Below are positions 1 to 6,197 of a stretch of DNA of 35,164 nucleotides, piece by piece. Every line of letters starts with the position of its first letter. Position 1 is the first letter of the stretch. Source of the stretch: a virus; the IMG/VR virus record IMGVR_UViG_3300046750_000777, positions 1 through 35,164 of that record; one strand, 5' to 3'. Position numbers and translations under genes: made by a program. Below the pieces are notes generated by a model. That model ran no database searches and was not told the origin of the DNA. It worked only from the letters and a program-made list of their open reading frames with translations.

Positions 1-660
1 ATCTCCTTTGTAGAGGTAAGAGAACTCACTCATTTCAAATAAGTCGATGAAGCGTTTGCGGTAATGACATAACCACCGCTCACTGAGATCTAAATCTAAA
101 GCCACACCCTCATGGTAGAAACGAGGGAGAGACCCCTCTATCCACGAAGCCACATCGACTATCTCTTCTTTTCCAGAATAGTATTTGAGGCCTTGCGGTA
201 GAACCACTTCGCTGTCCTCTTTGAGTATAAGCACTGCTTCTTTGCGAGAGTTTTTAGTGTCAATGGGAATATCATACTTCAAGTCGTATCCTTGAGACTT
301 CAAGGATCGGGTCGCAAACCTCAAGTTCTCCCGTGAAGCACTTCGCCCCTCACCAAGTAGTAAGTGCTTTAAGTAGACTCGAACCCCGCCATCTTGAGGT
401 TGGTGTGTATTAAAGTAAGTTTGTACCGCAACCCTCTCACCAGACCCCGCTCTCGGCTTGCGGTCTCGACCTCTCTCTTTGAGAAACTCATCGACTAACT
501 TGTTGGCATCATAGACACCTCCAATTTCCCGAAGATAAGCAAAGCTCTGTAAAAGGCGTTCAAAATCCTCTTCTTCTAGGTTACTCTTGACAAAAGCAAC
601 GTTTACTTTATATTTCCTCTTGACCCAACGAAGAATGCTTATTTTTTGTGTTAGATCCAA
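1..660 (-). CDS. hypothetical protein, partial (3' end outside window)
   Basis: The minus strand is open without a stop from a TTG at 660 to the window edge, 220 codons. The TTG (LDLTQKISILRWVKRK...) is preceded at good spacing by AGGAGAAAGTCA, the best Shine-Dalgarno sequence here, and there is no nearby in-frame ATG, so I choose it as the start. The visible part is charged, with a basic middle section (GRDRKPRAGSGERV, about residues 70-83) and a mixed alpha/beta C-terminal part. I recognise no family. It is transcribed divergently from the sigma-like gene at 708, leaving about 47 bases between them for both promoters. Real coding is likely from codon texture and the RBS; function unknown. 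Confidence 0.75.
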   Translation of the reverse strand, partial: MDLTQKISILRWVKRKYKVNVAFVKSNLEEEDFERLLQSFAYLREIGGVYDANKLVDEFLKERGRDRKPRAGSGERVAVQTYFNTHQPQDGGVRVYLKHLLLGEGRSASRENLRFATRSLKSQGYDLKYDIPIDTKNSRKEAVLILKEDSEVVLPQGLKYYSGKEEIVDVASWIEGSLPRFYHEGVALDLDLSERWLCHYRKRFIDLFEMSEFSYLYKGD

Positions 661-707
661 TGACTTTCTCCTGTTTTTCATGTCTCTCAAGACGAAAGAT
701 TCTACTC

Positions 708-1322
708 ATGGTTAACTATACCCATCTTACCTCTGAAAAAACTTGGCACAAGGGTATGCTTCCTATTTTTTGCTTCTCTTTCAAGCAAGTGACTGAATAC
801 GAACTAGGTATTGACCTCTCCAAATATAAAGAGGACATCAAGCTCATCTTCTATAAGAGGCAAGCACACAGGATGGTTAAAGAAGGACTCGACCCAGAGG
901 AAGTACTCCAAGAAGTGTACAAAGGGGTGTTAATTAGGAATAGAGGTAAATGCCCCTACGACCCCCGCAAATCGGCACTCTCCACTTACATCGTGCTCGT
1001 CATGGATTGTATCATCATGAACATCGTGAGCAAGCACAGAAAAGAGAAAAGCAGATTTGAGTACGGGTCTGAAAGTGACGTGGCTTCCTCTTGTAATACC
1101 TCGTTTGAGAAAGATTACACCGACAACCTAATGTTCGTTGAGATTCGAAAGTCCTTTAAAAAAGACCAGCTCACGGTCTTCGACGCCATCATGGACGGAT
1201 TCAAGATGGCACATATTGCAAGAACACTAGGTTGGGAGGCACGCAAAGTGTCCAAGTTAAAAAAAGAAATCCAGCAAATCGTTGCTACAAAGATGAACAG
1301 AGGAGATTTACTAACATGTTAA
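708..1322 (+). CDS. sigma-factor-like protein (possible phage late sigma)
   Basis: A 204-residue protein. Its middle (YDPRKSALSTYI followed by a hydrophobic helix and NIVSKHRKEKS) resembles sigma-70 region 2, where a DP..G..STYI helix leads into an R/K-rich promoter-melting segment. The C-terminal part (FDAIMDGFKMAHIARTLGWEARKVSKLKKEIQ) reads like a region-4 helix-turn-helix. Together this suggests a small sigma factor, comparable in size to T4 gp55, which directs late transcription from TATAAATA. I chose the ATG at 708; an upstream ATG at 648 lies inside the divergent gene, and 753 is another option after AAGGGT. No start has a strong RBS. The end overlaps the thymidine kinase start by 7 bases, so the two are co-translated. 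The family assignment is by pattern only; a generic helix-turn-helix regulator is the alternative. Confidence 0.55.
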   Translation: MVNYTHLTSEKTWHKGMLPIFCFSFKQVTEYELGIDLSKYKEDIKLIFYKRQAHRMVKEGLDPEEVLQEVYKGVLIRNRGKCPYDPRKSALSTYIVLVMDCIIMNIVSKHRKEKSRFEYGSESDVASSCNTSFEKDYTDNLMFVEIRKSFKKDQLTVFDAIMDGFKMAHIARTLGWEARKVSKLKKEIQQIVATKMNRGDLLTC

Positions 1323-1894
1323 CTTTTTTATATAGTACGGTGAACGCAGGGAAAAGTGCAAACCTCATTATGAGAGCACATTCCTGCCAAGAAAGAGGCA
1401 TCCAACACTTGATCTTCGTGCCAAGCATAGCCCAAGAAAGAGATGGGAAGTCTCAAGTCAGGTCAAGAGCTGGGTTTGAGCTTAAAGCGAGGTCTCTAGA
1501 AGAAAACACTAATCCTACCGAGATCCTCATAGATACAATGTTACACTCAGGGGCTAAAGACCCTTGCCAAATCATTTTCGTGGACGAGGCTCAGTTCTTG
1601 ACCAAGAAGCAGGTTCTCGAATTTACGAAAATATGCGACGAACTCGAAATACCTGTATATGCATATGGACTCAGAACTGACTTCAAAGGAGAACTCTTTG
1701 AAGGCAGTAAGTACCTCCTCGCTTGGGCGGATAACATCGAAGAGATCTCCACCTTTGAGACAGGAACCGCTAAAAAGGCCACTTTCAACATGAAGGTAAA
1801 CGAAAAGGGCGACCCAATAAAATCGGGTCGCCCTATCAATCCTAGTTTCGACTATAAGCCTGTATCTAGGAAGTCTTTTAGTCTCGGTTCTTAG
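1316..1894 (+). CDS. tdk: thymidine kinase
   Basis: A type II (bacterial/T4-like) thymidine kinase of 192 residues, phosphorylating thymidine to dTMP with ATP. The P-loop is STVNAGKS (about residues 7-14), the Walker B-like segment is IIFVDEAQFL, and the substrate lasso region has YGLRTDFKGELFEGS and LLAWADNIEEI, all in family order. The start ATG at 1316 follows GAGGAGATTTACTAAC and overlaps the sigma-like gene's stop. Unusual: the four cysteine/histidine zinc ligands of the family are missing. The CHCG-type first pair reads FETG and the terminal C..H pair reads SRKS. Its last 17 bases overlap the convergent lysis gene. The pathway role fits the dCMP deaminase and pyrimidine genes elsewhere in the window. 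Confidence 0.9.
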   Translation: MLTFLYSTVNAGKSANLIMRAHSCQERGIQHLIFVPSIAQERDGKSQVRSRAGFELKARSLEENTNPTEILIDTMLHSGAKDPCQIIFVDEAQFLTKKQVLEFTKICDELEIPVYAYGLRTDFKGELFEGSKYLLAWADNIEEISTFETGTAKKATFNMKVNEKGDPIKSGRPINPSFDYKPVSRKSFSLGS

Positions 1895-2489
1895 CTCGGT
1901 TCTTAGCTCGCTCGGTCGCCCAGAGTGCATTTAAGAGTATTTCATCTGAAAACTCTCGAATGTATCGGTCTGAAATCTCGTCATCGCTCTCGCAGTAGAA
2001 AGAGAAGTACTCCCCACGAGATTTTCTCCGAGCCTCGCGGTACTTCTTGACATAGATAGCAGATGCAACATCTCCGCAGATGTTGCCACTGTAGTAGTGA
2101 CACATTCTCTGGTCTACGTCCTCTTCCTCGTCTTGACCCCAACGGCGGTCTATGTATTGAATGTAGAGAACTGCCATCTTTGTGGCGAGTCTCACATCCT
2201 TGACAAGCTGACCGCAAGTCACCTTTTTAATGGCGGTCGCTGGTACTTGCTGGTACACGCCACAAGCTGTGCCGTTATTAAGCGACTTGGGGTTATACCC
2301 AAAGCGGGTCTCTTTGTAAGCTAAAGCAATAAGCCGATGAGGGTCTATGGGGCCCTGCTCAGCCACGATTGCCTCTGCCACTTCCCGCAGGTGGCTTTGC
2401 ACCTTCGGATCTGCGAGGTGCTCGTTTTTGATGTTGTCTGACGACAACATACTCAGAATAATGTAGAAAACAAGTTCAACGGTCATCAT
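1878..2489 (-). CDS. lytic transglycosylase/lysozyme-like protein
   Basis: A 203-residue protein with a hydrophobic N-terminus (VELVFYIILSML) that could be a signal anchor, then a transglycosylase-like core. The segment LIALAYKETRF carries the likely catalytic Glu60, followed by GTACGVYQQVP, which matches the G.YQ signature of SLT/goose-lysozyme-fold enzymes. These cleave the glycan backbone of peptidoglycan, so the likely role is lysis or wall penetration. The start ATG at 2489 follows AAAGGGAAAAGAA; a second ATG is the next codon. The RBS lies in the 3' arm of a perfect 10-bp hairpin (see 2498-2532). The C-terminus has a duplicated AKNR from a 12-base direct repeat at the tdk stop. Family-level call is moderately secure; the precise enzyme class is not. 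Confidence 0.7.
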   Translation of the reverse strand: MMTVELVFYIILSMLSSDNIKNEHLADPKVQSHLREVAEAIVAEQGPIDPHRLIALAYKETRFGYNPKSLNNGTACGVYQQVPATAIKKVTCGQLVKDVRLATKMAVLYIQYIDRRWGQDEEEDVDQRMCHYYSGNICGDVASAIYVKKYREARRKSRGEYFSFYCESDDEISDRYIREFSDEILLNALWATERAKNRAKNRD

Positions 2490-2497
2490 TTCTTTTC

Positions 2498-2532
2498 CCT
2501 TTCGATAGTTATTTAAGTTCTTTATCGAAAGG
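2498..2532 (-). promoter_or_regulatory. RBS-sequestering hairpin with late-promoter-like loop
   Basis: On the minus strand CCTTTCGATA (2532-2523) pairs perfectly with TATCGAAAGG (2507-2498), with a 15-base loop. The 3' arm contains the AAAGGG ribosome binding site of the lysis gene starting at 2489. The loop contains CTTAAATA (2517-2510), matching the T4 late octamer TATAAATA at six of eight positions. A transcript begun from it would start about inside the 3' arm, so it could not form the hairpin. Early read-through RNA would be translationally masked, late RNA open. Confidence 0.6.
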
Positions 2533-2555
2533 CATCAGGGGCACCGTTTTTTATC

Positions 2556-3107
2556 CTAAGCCCCCAACTCGTCAGGAGCAGAGTCAGAAGCAAGTGCAGA
2601 GTCAGGTGACTCGTCAGGTACAGAGTCAGGTACAGAGTCAGGCACAGAGTCAGGTGACTCGTCCTCTTCTGAAAAGTCAAAATCAACCCCACCTAAGTCC
2701 AAAGGCAAGTCTCCGAGACCACCGCCCAATAAGTCCGTGAACTGAGCCATCACCTTCTGCATGTCTTCTTCCGACATCTCGCCCTCGCCCTCGCCATCGC
2801 CCTCAAGAGAAGACAAATCCATGCCTTGGAACAACTTCATGAACTCAGCCATGAAGTCGAGTCCTTTCTCTTTATTCTTGAGGTGGTCATACTGCTTCCT
2901 GCGATTACGGTCTTTTCTTCGCTGGCGGATCACCGCCTTCTTTTTGTTTGCTCTACGTTGCTTCTTATTCATAGCGATTCCTCTCATGCAAGATTTACAA
3001 ATCACGATACCACTGAGGTATGGGTTTGGGCTGAATACTTGATGCTCAAAAGCAAAAGGGAATAGGCCACCACAGGTGAAACAGACATAATCATCTTCGT
3101 TATGCAT
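2556..3107 (-). CDS. zinc-ribbon protein with basic middle and acidic repeat tail
   Basis: A 183-residue protein. I start it at the ATG at 3107 because AGGGGGG lies 6 bases upstream; an upstream ATG at 3128 would extend it by seven residues but lacks an RBS. The N-terminus has two CxxC pairs (CFTCGG and CKSCM), a probable zinc ribbon. A strongly basic helix follows (NKKQRRANKKKAVIRQRRKD), then an acidic, Gly-rich half ending in PDSVPDSVPDSVPDES-type repeats encoded by 12-18-base tandem units at about 2600-2660. The architecture suggests a nucleic-acid or protein-binding factor, but I recognise no family. It is isolated from the upstream gene by a strong terminator. Confidence 0.75.
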   Translation of the reverse strand: MHNEDDYVCFTCGGLFPFAFEHQVFSPNPYLSGIVICKSCMRGIAMNKKQRRANKKKAVIRQRRKDRNRRKQYDHLKNKEKGLDFMAEFMKLFQGMDLSSLEGDGEGEGEMSEEDMQKVMAQFTDLLGGGLGDLPLDLGGVDFDFSEEDESPDSVPDSVPDSVPDESPDSALASDSAPDELGA

Positions 3108-3127
3108 ATTAGACCCCCCTAAACACA

Positions 3128-3172
3128 AAAGCGTCCTCTTAACTTCCGAAGCTGGAGTTAAGAGGACGCTTT
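3128..3172. terminator. bidirectional-looking rho-independent terminator
   Basis: A perfect 17-bp inverted repeat: AAAGCGTCCTCTTAACT (3128-3144) with AGTTAAGAGGACGCTTT (3156-3172) and an 11-base loop. The A/T ends supply a T-rich tail on both strands, strongest on the minus strand (CTTTTGTGTTT). It lies 4 bases after the stop of the minus-strand membrane-protein gene ending at 3176. Confidence 0.85.
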
Positions 3173-3175
3173 CTA

Positions 3176-3679
3176 TTAGTAGTGGAGATGGAAAGAGGAG
3201 TAGTTTAACTTGTAGTTTAAAACAAAAATAAACAAGAACAAGATTAGGAAGAAGAAAGAGGAAAACCTCTTCGTTGGAGAGAAGCGAGCCTGAGTTACGT
3301 CAAAGAAGTTCTTACTAATTAATATAACTAGAAGCCAACCGAGCAACAAAAATAACTCCCCATCTACCACCACGGTATTGCTCCCTGCAATAAAGAACAC
3401 ACTATAACAAATAGCCGAGAATGCGGAGACCCAAGTTAGGAGGCTCAATGTCTGGCGAGTTAACGCCTTTCGGATTGGTCTCTTAAGTTTCCGAAGAGCT
3501 CTAATCTCTTCGCTACAAAACTCCCAAGAGGCGAAAGAACGCCCTAGTATCCAGCAGAGGGAGGTCACGCCTACTACGGCCTGTAAACCCATACCGTAGT
3601 AGGAGGGTGCTACTGCGAGTAGGACCCAAAAGATAGGGGCTGTGAAGACACCCTTTAGAATATTCAGTACTTTGTCCAT
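3176..3679 (-). CDS. integral membrane protein, four predicted TM segments
   Basis: A 167-residue, very hydrophobic protein. Likely membrane segments lie at about residues 10-30 (VFTAPIFWVLLAVAPSYYG), 32-50, 80-100 (LLTWVSAFSAICYSVFFIAG) and 107-123 (ELFLLLGWLLVILIS), with a further hydrophobic run near the C-terminus (FFFLILFLFIFVLNY). A basic loop (RALRKLKRPIRKALTR) separates the first two from the rest. I start it at the ATG at 3679, since AAGGAG lies 8-10 bases upstream; an in-frame TTG at 3685 is too close to that RBS. A 13-bp hairpin covers the RBS. Holin-like function is possible given its size and regulation, but there is no direct evidence. Confidence 0.7.
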   Translation of the reverse strand: MDKVLNILKGVFTAPIFWVLLAVAPSYYGMGLQAVVGVTSLCWILGRSFASWEFCSEEIRALRKLKRPIRKALTRQTLSLLTWVSAFSAICYSVFFIAGSNTVVVDGELFLLLGWLLVILISKNFFDVTQARFSPTKRFSSFFFLILFLFIFVLNYKLNYSSFHLHY

Positions 3680-3687
3680 GAACAATG

Positions 3688-3735
3688 CTCCTTGATTGAT
3701 TGTTTAATTATTTCCTTTAGTTATCAATCAAGGAG
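3688..3735 (-). promoter_or_regulatory. 13-bp hairpin covering the RBS of the membrane-protein gene
   Basis: On the minus strand CTCCTTGATTGAT (3735-3723) pairs perfectly with ATCAATCAAGGAG (3700-3688), with a 22-base AT-rich loop. The 3' arm ends in AAGGAG, the RBS for the ATG at 3679. It is the second hairpin of this design in 1.2 kb (compare 2498-2532), although this loop has no clear late octamer. A run of eight G follows on the plus strand at 3735-3742. Confidence 0.55.
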
Positions 3736-3763
3736 GGGGGGGTACTAAATGCCCCCTAAGTAA

Positions 3764-4351
3764 TCATCTCGCTCTCGACTTTTCTGCATAGATGAAGAAT
3801 TCCGCTTCCAAGATAACCTTGAAGACAAAACTTGCTCCCCTAACAGATAGACCTTCAACCCTGAAAGACACACTGTCTTCATCAATCTCTCGACCTTTAA
3901 TCTCATAAGGATGCGGTACGGAGATAAGGTCTGAGATAAGGTTGAAATCAGATTCCAAATAAGTTTTCGGTTGAGCCTCTAATATGTTGTGTTCTATGTT
4001 TAAAGTTAGAGCTCTGAGGAACTGCCTCTCACTCGCAGGGTTGTGTGTGAATTTAATAGGGAAGCCTAGATCCTCCTCAAGAGAGTGAAAACTCACTTTA
4101 ACGAGGCCTTCCACACTACCACCCACATAACCTTTTATCATGTCGTCTTCTCTTCGAGGATCTAAGTGGTGAACAAGAGGCGTGTCAGACACCTCCACAT
4201 CCCCTCTTCTCTTACTGCTTTTTGCGACTTCTAGCGGGCTATCATAAATGAAGCCTGCAAGAGAGTGTAAGAGGTGGCTCGCACCGCGAGTTCCCACACC
4301 AGAAAATAGCCTATTAATCGACCTAGACCCTGAACCTGAATGACGGTACAT
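3764..4351 (-). CDS. hypothetical protein
   Basis: A 195-residue protein, start ATG 4351 after AAAAGGAAGATTTAT. The N-terminal third is Ser/Gly/Arg-rich (MYRHSGSGSRSINRLFSG). The rest alternates beta-like and charged stretches (VKVSFHSLEEDLGFPIKF, VSFRVEGLSVRGASFVFKVILEAEFFIY), suggesting a small beta-sandwich or ferredoxin-like fold. There are no cysteine pairs, signal peptide or membrane segments. I recognise no family. It stands between the membrane-protein gene (downstream) and the coiled-coil ORF at 4393, all on the minus strand. Coding is supported by RBS, length and codon texture only. Confidence 0.65.
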   Translation of the reverse strand: MYRHSGSGSRSINRLFSGVGTRGASHLLHSLAGFIYDSPLEVAKSSKRRGDVEVSDTPLVHHLDPRREDDMIKGYVGGSVEGLVKVSFHSLEEDLGFPIKFTHNPASERQFLRALTLNIEHNILEAQPKTYLESDFNLISDLISVPHPYEIKGREIDEDSVSFRVEGLSVRGASFVFKVILEAEFFIYAEKSRAR

Positions 4352-4392
4352 ATAAATCTTCCTTTTTTAAACGCGTGCGGATTTAACTAGTA

Positions 4393-4530
4393 TCATTTCT
4401 TTTTTTCTTGCTGGACTATCTTCTCCAGCTTCTCTGTAAGGTATGCAAGTTTTCTTTTTGCCTCTAGAATTTCTTGCAGGACTTTGTCGGAAGACTCTTG
4501 TTGAGATGGAGCTTCTTGCTCCTCATTCAT
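4393..4530 (-). CDS. small coiled-coil protein
   Basis: A 45-residue ORF (MNEEQEAPSQQESSDKVLQ...), too short to be obvious, whose ATG at 4530 overlaps the end of the preceding gene by 8 bases. The second half is a Lys/Glu-rich amphipathic helix (LEAKRKLAYLTEKLEKIVQQEKKK), probably a coiled coil. A longer reading of the same frame from 4668 would only translate the tandem repeat in the wrong phase (KRIKT units), so I reject that start. The RBS is weak and translational coupling to the upstream gene is the likely mode of expression. Function unknown. Confidence 0.5.
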   Translation of the reverse strand: MNEEQEAPSQQESSDKVLQEILEAKRKLAYLTEKLEKIVQQEKKK

Positions 4531-4750
4531 CTTCTTGATTTTCTCTAGGTGCCACATCTTGGTCTTGATCCTCTTGGTCTTGATTCTCTTGGTCTTGATT
4601 CTCTTGGTCTTGATTCTCTTGGTGCTTCTGTGATTTCGGCAGGGTTGCATCATGGATGCGATTACCAAGTTCTGTAAAGCCTACCAAGTGGAGGATCTCC
4701 ATTAAAGGATGAGCGACCACGTTGTGGATAGTGTAATTAAACCGTTTCAT
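4523..4750 (-). CDS. conserved small phage protein with QENQD repeat tail
   Basis: A 75-residue protein with start ATG 4750, preceded by AAGGAG at 8 bases. The N-terminal half (FNYTIHNVVAHPLMEILHL, then GNRIHDATLP) resembles a small conserved protein I know from T4-like marine phages, with the pattern NYxxHNxxxHPLMEILxLxG...IHDxT. The function there is unknown. The C-terminal half is low-complexity (QENQDQENQD...), encoded by four 15-bp tandem units, and ends in acidic residues. An upstream extension to 4900 exists but has no RBS and would overlap the next gene almost fully. Confidence 0.65.
   Translation of the reverse strand: MKRFNYTIHNVVAHPLMEILHLVGFTELGNRIHDATLPKSQKHQENQDQENQDQENQDQEDQDQDVAPRENQEDE
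4561..4620. repeat. 15-bp tandem repeat, four copies
   Basis: Four consecutive units of GGTCTTGATTCTCTT (the first with one C variant) on the plus strand. Because 15 is a multiple of three, copy number changes keep the minus-strand frame, which reads QENQD. Slippage could lengthen or shorten this linker without breaking the protein. Confidence 0.9.
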
Positions 4751-4763
4751 TTTTTTTAACTCC

Positions 4764-5003
4764 TTAGTTATTTGAACCATAGTGGAACGAGTGCTTGGCG
4801 TCGAAGTAATCACCCTTCGGCATCTCAATCTCGGCACATGTCTTGTAATTGAGAGCGGGGTGTGGCTCTCGGTCTGAAAAGTAAACAACTTCGTTGCCAC
4901 TCATGCATCGGTAAACTGTAGTCTCTGAAGAGCGATCTAACGCCAGCAAAGCCAAACAGATAACGAGGATTAATATAGGAATGGCAACCTCTCGCCTGCT
5001 CAT
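4764..5003 (-). CDS. small exported or membrane-anchored protein
   Basis: A 79-residue protein from ATG 5003, preceded by AAGGAGATTGCT. The N-terminus has a basic start (MSRREV) and one hydrophobic helix (AIPILILVICLALLAL), a signal anchor or an uncleaved signal peptide. The exported part contains two cysteines (YRCMSG, KTCAEI) that could form a disulfide, and the segment VVYFSDREPHPALNY resembles the small periplasmic domains of DUF4124-like proteins. I cannot assign a function. A small spanin-like or superinfection-exclusion role would fit size and topology but is speculation. Confidence 0.65.
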   Translation of the reverse strand: MSRREVAIPILILVICLALLALDRSSETTVYRCMSGNEVVYFSDREPHPALNYKTCAEIEMPKGDYFDAKHSFHYGSNN

Positions 5004-5077
5004 AGCAATCTCCTTGCGTGATTAGTTATTATGGGCACTGCACTTATCGAGATAGCCTGAGGGTCGAGCAAAAAAAC

Positions 5078-5377
5078 TTAGCGGTATCTCATTCTATAGT
5101 CTTTAGGCGTTCTAAGGATGCCGAAATTGACTTGCTCAATGGCATCCTTAGCATATTGAGCAAACTCTTTATCCTCATCAGAACCAGAGGTCAGAAGCAC
5201 ATTGACTGTGATCTTCATCTCTTTAGTATAAAGCAGATCTTTATCAAAAACTTTAACCGCCCAAGCCATGACTCGACCCACTTTTTCAGGCTCAATCTTC
5301 TCAGAGTGAGAGAGATAGTCGTAAAACCGACCCATAGCCAAACACTCTTTATCAAAGCCCCACATGGTACTCCTCAT
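5078..5377 (-). CDS. hypothetical protein
   Basis: A 99-residue protein. I start it at the ATG at 5377 because this makes a 4-base ATGA overlap with the stop of the preceding gene and has GGGAG 8 bases upstream; the ATG at 5392 also has a plausible RBS. The sequence (MRSTMWGFDKECLAMGRFYDYLSHSEKIEPEKVGRVMAW...) is mixed charged and hydrophobic with predicted helices and a short beta segment (KEMKITVNVLLTS). There is no recognisable motif. It is the last gene of a small minus-strand group with the gene at 5374. Confidence 0.6.
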   Translation of the reverse strand: MRSTMWGFDKECLAMGRFYDYLSHSEKIEPEKVGRVMAWAVKVFDKDLLYTKEMKITVNVLLTSGSDEDKEFAQYAKDAIEQVNFGILRTPKDYRMRYR

Positions 5378-5556
5378 TTTGCGGTCTCCCATGTACTCCC
5401 TGCACTATAAGAACGCTTTACGATGCGAGCCTTGCTCGACACCTCTCTACGGGCAGATCTAGCTTGTGATCTCGTTAAATAGTAAGACCCTTGCGAGGTC
5501 TTTATAACCTCTCCTTTATCAGACAAGATCGCGTATAAGTTGATGCTCTCACTCAT
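5374..5556 (-). CDS. small hypothetical protein
   Basis: A 60-residue protein starting at ATG 5556, which has GAAGGAGTCAACGCC immediately upstream; the longer in-frame option at 5601 lacks an RBS. It reads as a compact beta/alpha domain (NLYAILSDKGEVIKTSQGSYYLTRSQARSARREV), reminiscent of small phage proteins that present a short sheet and a basic helix. No family recognised. It overlaps the next gene (5078-5377) by an ATGA. Confidence 0.6.
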   Translation of the reverse strand: MSESINLYAILSDKGEVIKTSQGSYYLTRSQARSARREVSSKARIVKRSYSAGSTWETAK

Positions 5557-5616
5557 GGCGTTGACTCCTTCTTGTTTAAAATAGACATACCATAATACCA
5601 ACCACTTCAGGTCATC

Positions 5617-5742
5617 CTACGAAGCACTCTTGCCTCTTTTCTCAAGGTTCGAAGTGTTAGCCTGTTTTGCTTCATCGGTAGAGACCTTAAAGATGTCCCG
5701 AAGCTCCTTTAGCCCGAGAGCTTTCAAGGTGAGGATGCCCAC
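5617..5742 (-). CDS. possible 41-residue ORF after the tRNA terminator
   Basis: The gap 5557-5745 has one coding-looking frame: GTG at 5742, then VGILTLKALGLKELRDIFKV and an alanine/lysine-rich end, stop at 5617. It looks amphipathic and protein-like, but it has no RBS at usable spacing (GGAGG is 16 bases away) and starts directly behind the terminator of the tRNA cluster. It could be a decayed gene end. Apart from this I see nothing in the gap. Confidence 0.25.
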   Translation of the reverse strand: MGILTLKALGLKELRDIFKVSTDEAKQANTSNLEKRGKSAS

Positions 5743-5745
5743 AAA

Positions 5746-5774
5746 TAAAAAAAAAGAGCCTCCGAAGAGACTCT
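5746..5774 (-). terminator. rho-independent terminator of the tRNA cluster
   Basis: On the minus strand AGAGTCTC-TTCG-GAGGCTCT forms an 8-bp stem (one G-T pair) with a UUCG tetraloop, followed by nine T. It begins 8 bases after the 3' end of tRNA-Lys and is a textbook terminator. Confidence 0.92.
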
Positions 5775-5781
5775 TTAAGAG

Positions 5782-5854
5782 TGGGTCGTCTGGGACTCGA
5801 ACCCAGAACCAATAGATTAAAAGTCTACTGCTCTACCAATTGAGCTAACGACCC
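5782..5854 (-). tRNA. tRNA-Lys (anticodon TTT)
   Basis: Acceptor GGGTCGT pairs with ACGACCC, discriminator A. The D-arm reads GCTCAATTGGTAGAGC, the anticodon loop CTTTTAA gives anticodon TTT, and the T-arm is TGGGTTCGAGTCCCA. It is 73 bases, with no encoded CCA. All canonical features are present. Confidence 0.95.
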
Positions 5855-5859
5855 TAAGA

Positions 5860-5966
5860 CACCTTAATTCTTTGTTTCAATGGAAAGGTGTATCAACCAC
5901 CAGCCCCTGTCAAGGTCTAAACCTTGACTTACCTGTTGCAACAAGCCTGCGTGAAGGCACACATAG
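5860..5966 (-). other. hairpin-rich spacer between tRNA genes
   Basis: Between tRNA-Glu and tRNA-Lys the minus strand contains at least three hairpins: GCCTTCACGCAGGC, CTTGTTGCAACAGG, and a perfect 8-bp stem GTCAAGGT/ACCTTGAC (5909-5928) whose loop region TTTAGAC recalls a T-loop. A 7-bp stem (ACACCTT/AAGGTGT, 5863-5892) follows. No complete tRNA cloverleaf can be drawn. Confidence 0.4.
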
Positions 5967-6038
5967 TGATCCCAGCGGGATTTGAACCCGCGTTCTCGGC
6001 GTGAAAGGCCGATGTCCTAACCCCTAGACGATGGGACC
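5967..6038 (-). tRNA. tRNA-Glu (anticodon TTC)
   Basis: Acceptor GGTCCCA pairs with TGGGATC (one G-T pair), discriminator A. The anticodon loop CTTTCAC sits on a GGC/GCC-closed stem, giving anticodon TTC. The T-arm is GCGGGTTCAAATCCCGC. It is 72 bases, CCA not encoded. Confidence 0.93.
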
Positions 6039-6047
6039 TTATTAGAA

Positions 6048-6197
6048 AGCGTATCGGGGTTTAAACCCGACCCTCCTGCGGAAAGTGACCTGACCCTGAC
6101 TAGTATTGGTCAGACTTTAACCTAATCGGTAGTACCGACTTAACAGTGCTCTCAGATAAACTGTATCACAGTCACCTGTCAAACTAAGCTATACGCC
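6048..6197 (-). ncRNA. tRNA-like structured RNA, about 150 nt, unassigned
   Basis: On the minus strand the ends form a 7-bp acceptor-like helix (GGCGTAT 6197-6191 with ATACGCT 6054-6048). A T-arm-like hairpin (CGGG, loop TTTAAAC, CCCG) abuts its 3' side exactly as in tRNA. The 5' side reads TAGCTTAGTTTGACAGG, close to a degenerate D-arm. A second helix (AGGTGAC 6177-6171 with GTCACTT 6089-6083) takes the place of the anticodon stem and encloses about 80 bases with three further hairpins (ACAGT/ACTGT, TCGGT/ACCGA, CTGAC/GTCAG). This could be a tRNA with an insertion in the anticodon arm, a reduced tmRNA-like RNA, or a decayed tRNA. No tag ORF or anticodon is assignable. Confidence 0.45.

Noticed and set aside
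5018-5410. Plus-strand frame over the two small genes at 5078-5556
   Set aside because: Antisense to two minus-strand ORFs that have RBSs and an ATGA overlap; no RBS of its own.
6048-6197. Group I intron in a tRNA
   Set aside because: Far too short and without the P7/P3 core; the insert is only about 80 bases.
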